Source: Flavobacteriaceae bacterium (GTDB lineage Bacteria; Bacteroidota; Bacteroidia; Flavobacteriales; Flavobacteriaceae). From it: a stretch of DNA of 6,753 nucleotides. The stretch's first letter is position 1. Each line of letters opens with the position of its first letter. The position numbers were made by a program, and so were the translations under genes. The stretch lies in assembly GCA_021151665.1 (NCBI GenBank), contig JAGKWW010000082.1:1-6753 (forward strand), written 5' to 3'. Shown here piece by piece: positions 5,878 through 6,753 of the stretch. The notes under the pieces were generated by a model, which searched no databases, was not told the origin of the DNA, and worked only from the letters and a program-made list of their open reading frames with translations.

Positions 5878-6753
5878 TTATTTAAGCGTGAATGATGAAT
5901 TAGCCACGAGCTGGTCTTTATCAAACACATTTACAAAATAAGTCCCTTTCACAAAATCTTTGCCCGGAAGCATTTCGCTAACCTCCATAGTTTTACCCTG
6001 GAAGGTAGGCTTAGTAATAAAACTGTAAGTCAGCGTATAATCGCCAAATACCTCAGTCTTCTTTTCTCCAAGCACATTATTCTTAGCGTCGATTACCTGA
6101 ACATAGTACATCTTCTCGCCTGTTTTAGCTACTTCGTTAGCGGCAATAGTAAAACTTATTTTAAGCTTGTCTACGCGGCTCGCCCTTTCGGTAGATACCA
6201 GTTTGCCGGAATTACGCTCCTTGAATGATTCTGTTTTCAGGTTAAGTATCGTAAGCTTCGAGGCTTTCTCCACGGTTTTAGAAAGGCCTTCGTTTTGCGA
6301 TACCAGCGTATCGTTATAACGCTTGCTGTCGTTTAGCGCCGTCATTGTGCTGTCGCGCTGTGTGGTAAGCGTTGCGTTCTGGTCTTTCAGCTGCTGGTTT
6401 TCGGCCATTAGCGAATCCATTTCGCGTTTCAGCTTATAATAGTTATTTCTGAATTTGGTCAGCGAAGCTACATCTCCGTTAGATTTCTTCACTTCGGCGA
6501 GCAGCTGTTCTATCTTGGCACGCTCTGCCTCCAGTTCGCCTTTCAGAGATGAGTTTTCAGCGATGGCAGCGTCATAGCTTGCCTTAGCAGCCTCAAGGTC
6601 GCCAATAAGCTTGTCCTTTTCGCTCATGTACTGCTTTTCTGTAGCATCACTGTCGGTACTCATTTTATAAATAAAGGCCAGGCTACCTATTAACAATATC
6701 CCCAGCACTACAATAATGGCTTTTAAGCTCGAATTGCTTTTTTGATTATCCAT
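5878..6753 (-). CDS. Single-pass membrane protein with long coiled coil, function unknown
   Basis: This is a 291-residue protein of a type common in Flavobacteriia, whose function I do not recognise. A short polar N-terminus (1-10) leads into one membrane helix at about 11-29, which acts as an uncleaved anchor with the rest probably in the periplasm. Residues 35-165 form a long charged coiled coil with regular leucines and repeated SL-x-x-E patterns. Residues 168-291 look beta-rich and carry aromatic strands such as MYYVQV (215-220) and TYFVNVF (271-277), which suggests a small beta-sandwich domain at the tip. Homologues are sometimes labelled chromosome partitioning protein ParA, but no Walker A motif is present, so that name should not be transferred. 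The ATG lies at the very last base of the window; an upstream start cannot be excluded, though MDNQKSN followed by the anchor looks like a natural beginning. Transcription ends at the shared hairpin. A scaffold or envelope-spanning tether is possible but unproven. Confidence 0.85.
   Translation of the reverse strand: MDNQKSNSSLKAIIVVLGILLIGSLAFIYKMSTDSDATEKQYMSEKDKLIGDLEAAKASYDAAIAENSSLKGELEAERAKIEQLLAEVKKSNGDVASLTKFRNNYYKLKREMDSLMAENQQLKDQNATLTTQRDSTMTALNDSKRYNDTLVSQNEGLSKTVEKASKLTILNLKTESFKERNSGKLVSTERASRVDKLKISFTIAANEVAKTGEKMYYVQVIDAKNNVLGEKKTEVFGDYTLTYSFITKPTFQGKTMEVSEMLPGKDFVKGTYFVNVFDKDQLVANSSFTLK

Overview
The window looks like chromosome from a member of the Bacteroidota, most likely Flavobacteriia. 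The evidence is the Bacteroidota-type imidazolonepropionase, the CorA and DUF1003 proteins, the N-terminally anchored coiled-coil protein at the right end, and start sites without strong purine-rich ribosome binding sites. No rRNA, tRNA, CRISPR array, insertion sequence or phage gene could be seen.

Left third (1-2060, minus strand): one long reading frame of at least 686 codons that runs off the left edge. It has an N-terminal GHKL-type ATPase (Hsp90/MutL/MORC-like) and a C-terminal domain carrying the residues of a PD-(D/E)XK nuclease with a QxxxY motif. It is clearly more AT-rich than the rest of the window and is the best candidate for an accessory, possibly anti-phage, gene. A very AT-rich intergenic stretch (2061-2227) separates it from the next gene, and base composition changes abruptly within that stretch.

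Middle (2228-4509): a GNAT acetyltransferase of the phosphinothricin/methionine sulfone acetyltransferase type on the plus strand. It converges on, and overlaps by 8 bases, a minus-strand pair: a CorA-type magnesium/cobalt transporter followed after one base by a DUF1003 membrane protein. That pair is almost certainly co-transcribed.

Right (4579-6753): hutI (imidazolonepropionase, histidine degradation) is transcribed divergently from corA across a 69-base spacer; both genes begin with GTG. It ends at a strong hairpin that acts as a two-way terminator between hutI and a convergent minus-strand gene for a single-pass membrane coiled-coil protein of unknown function.

Apart from the corA-DUF1003 pair, the genes do not form an obvious pathway. 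The right two-thirds reads as ordinary housekeeping chromosome, and the ATPase-nuclease gene as an accessory gene next to it.
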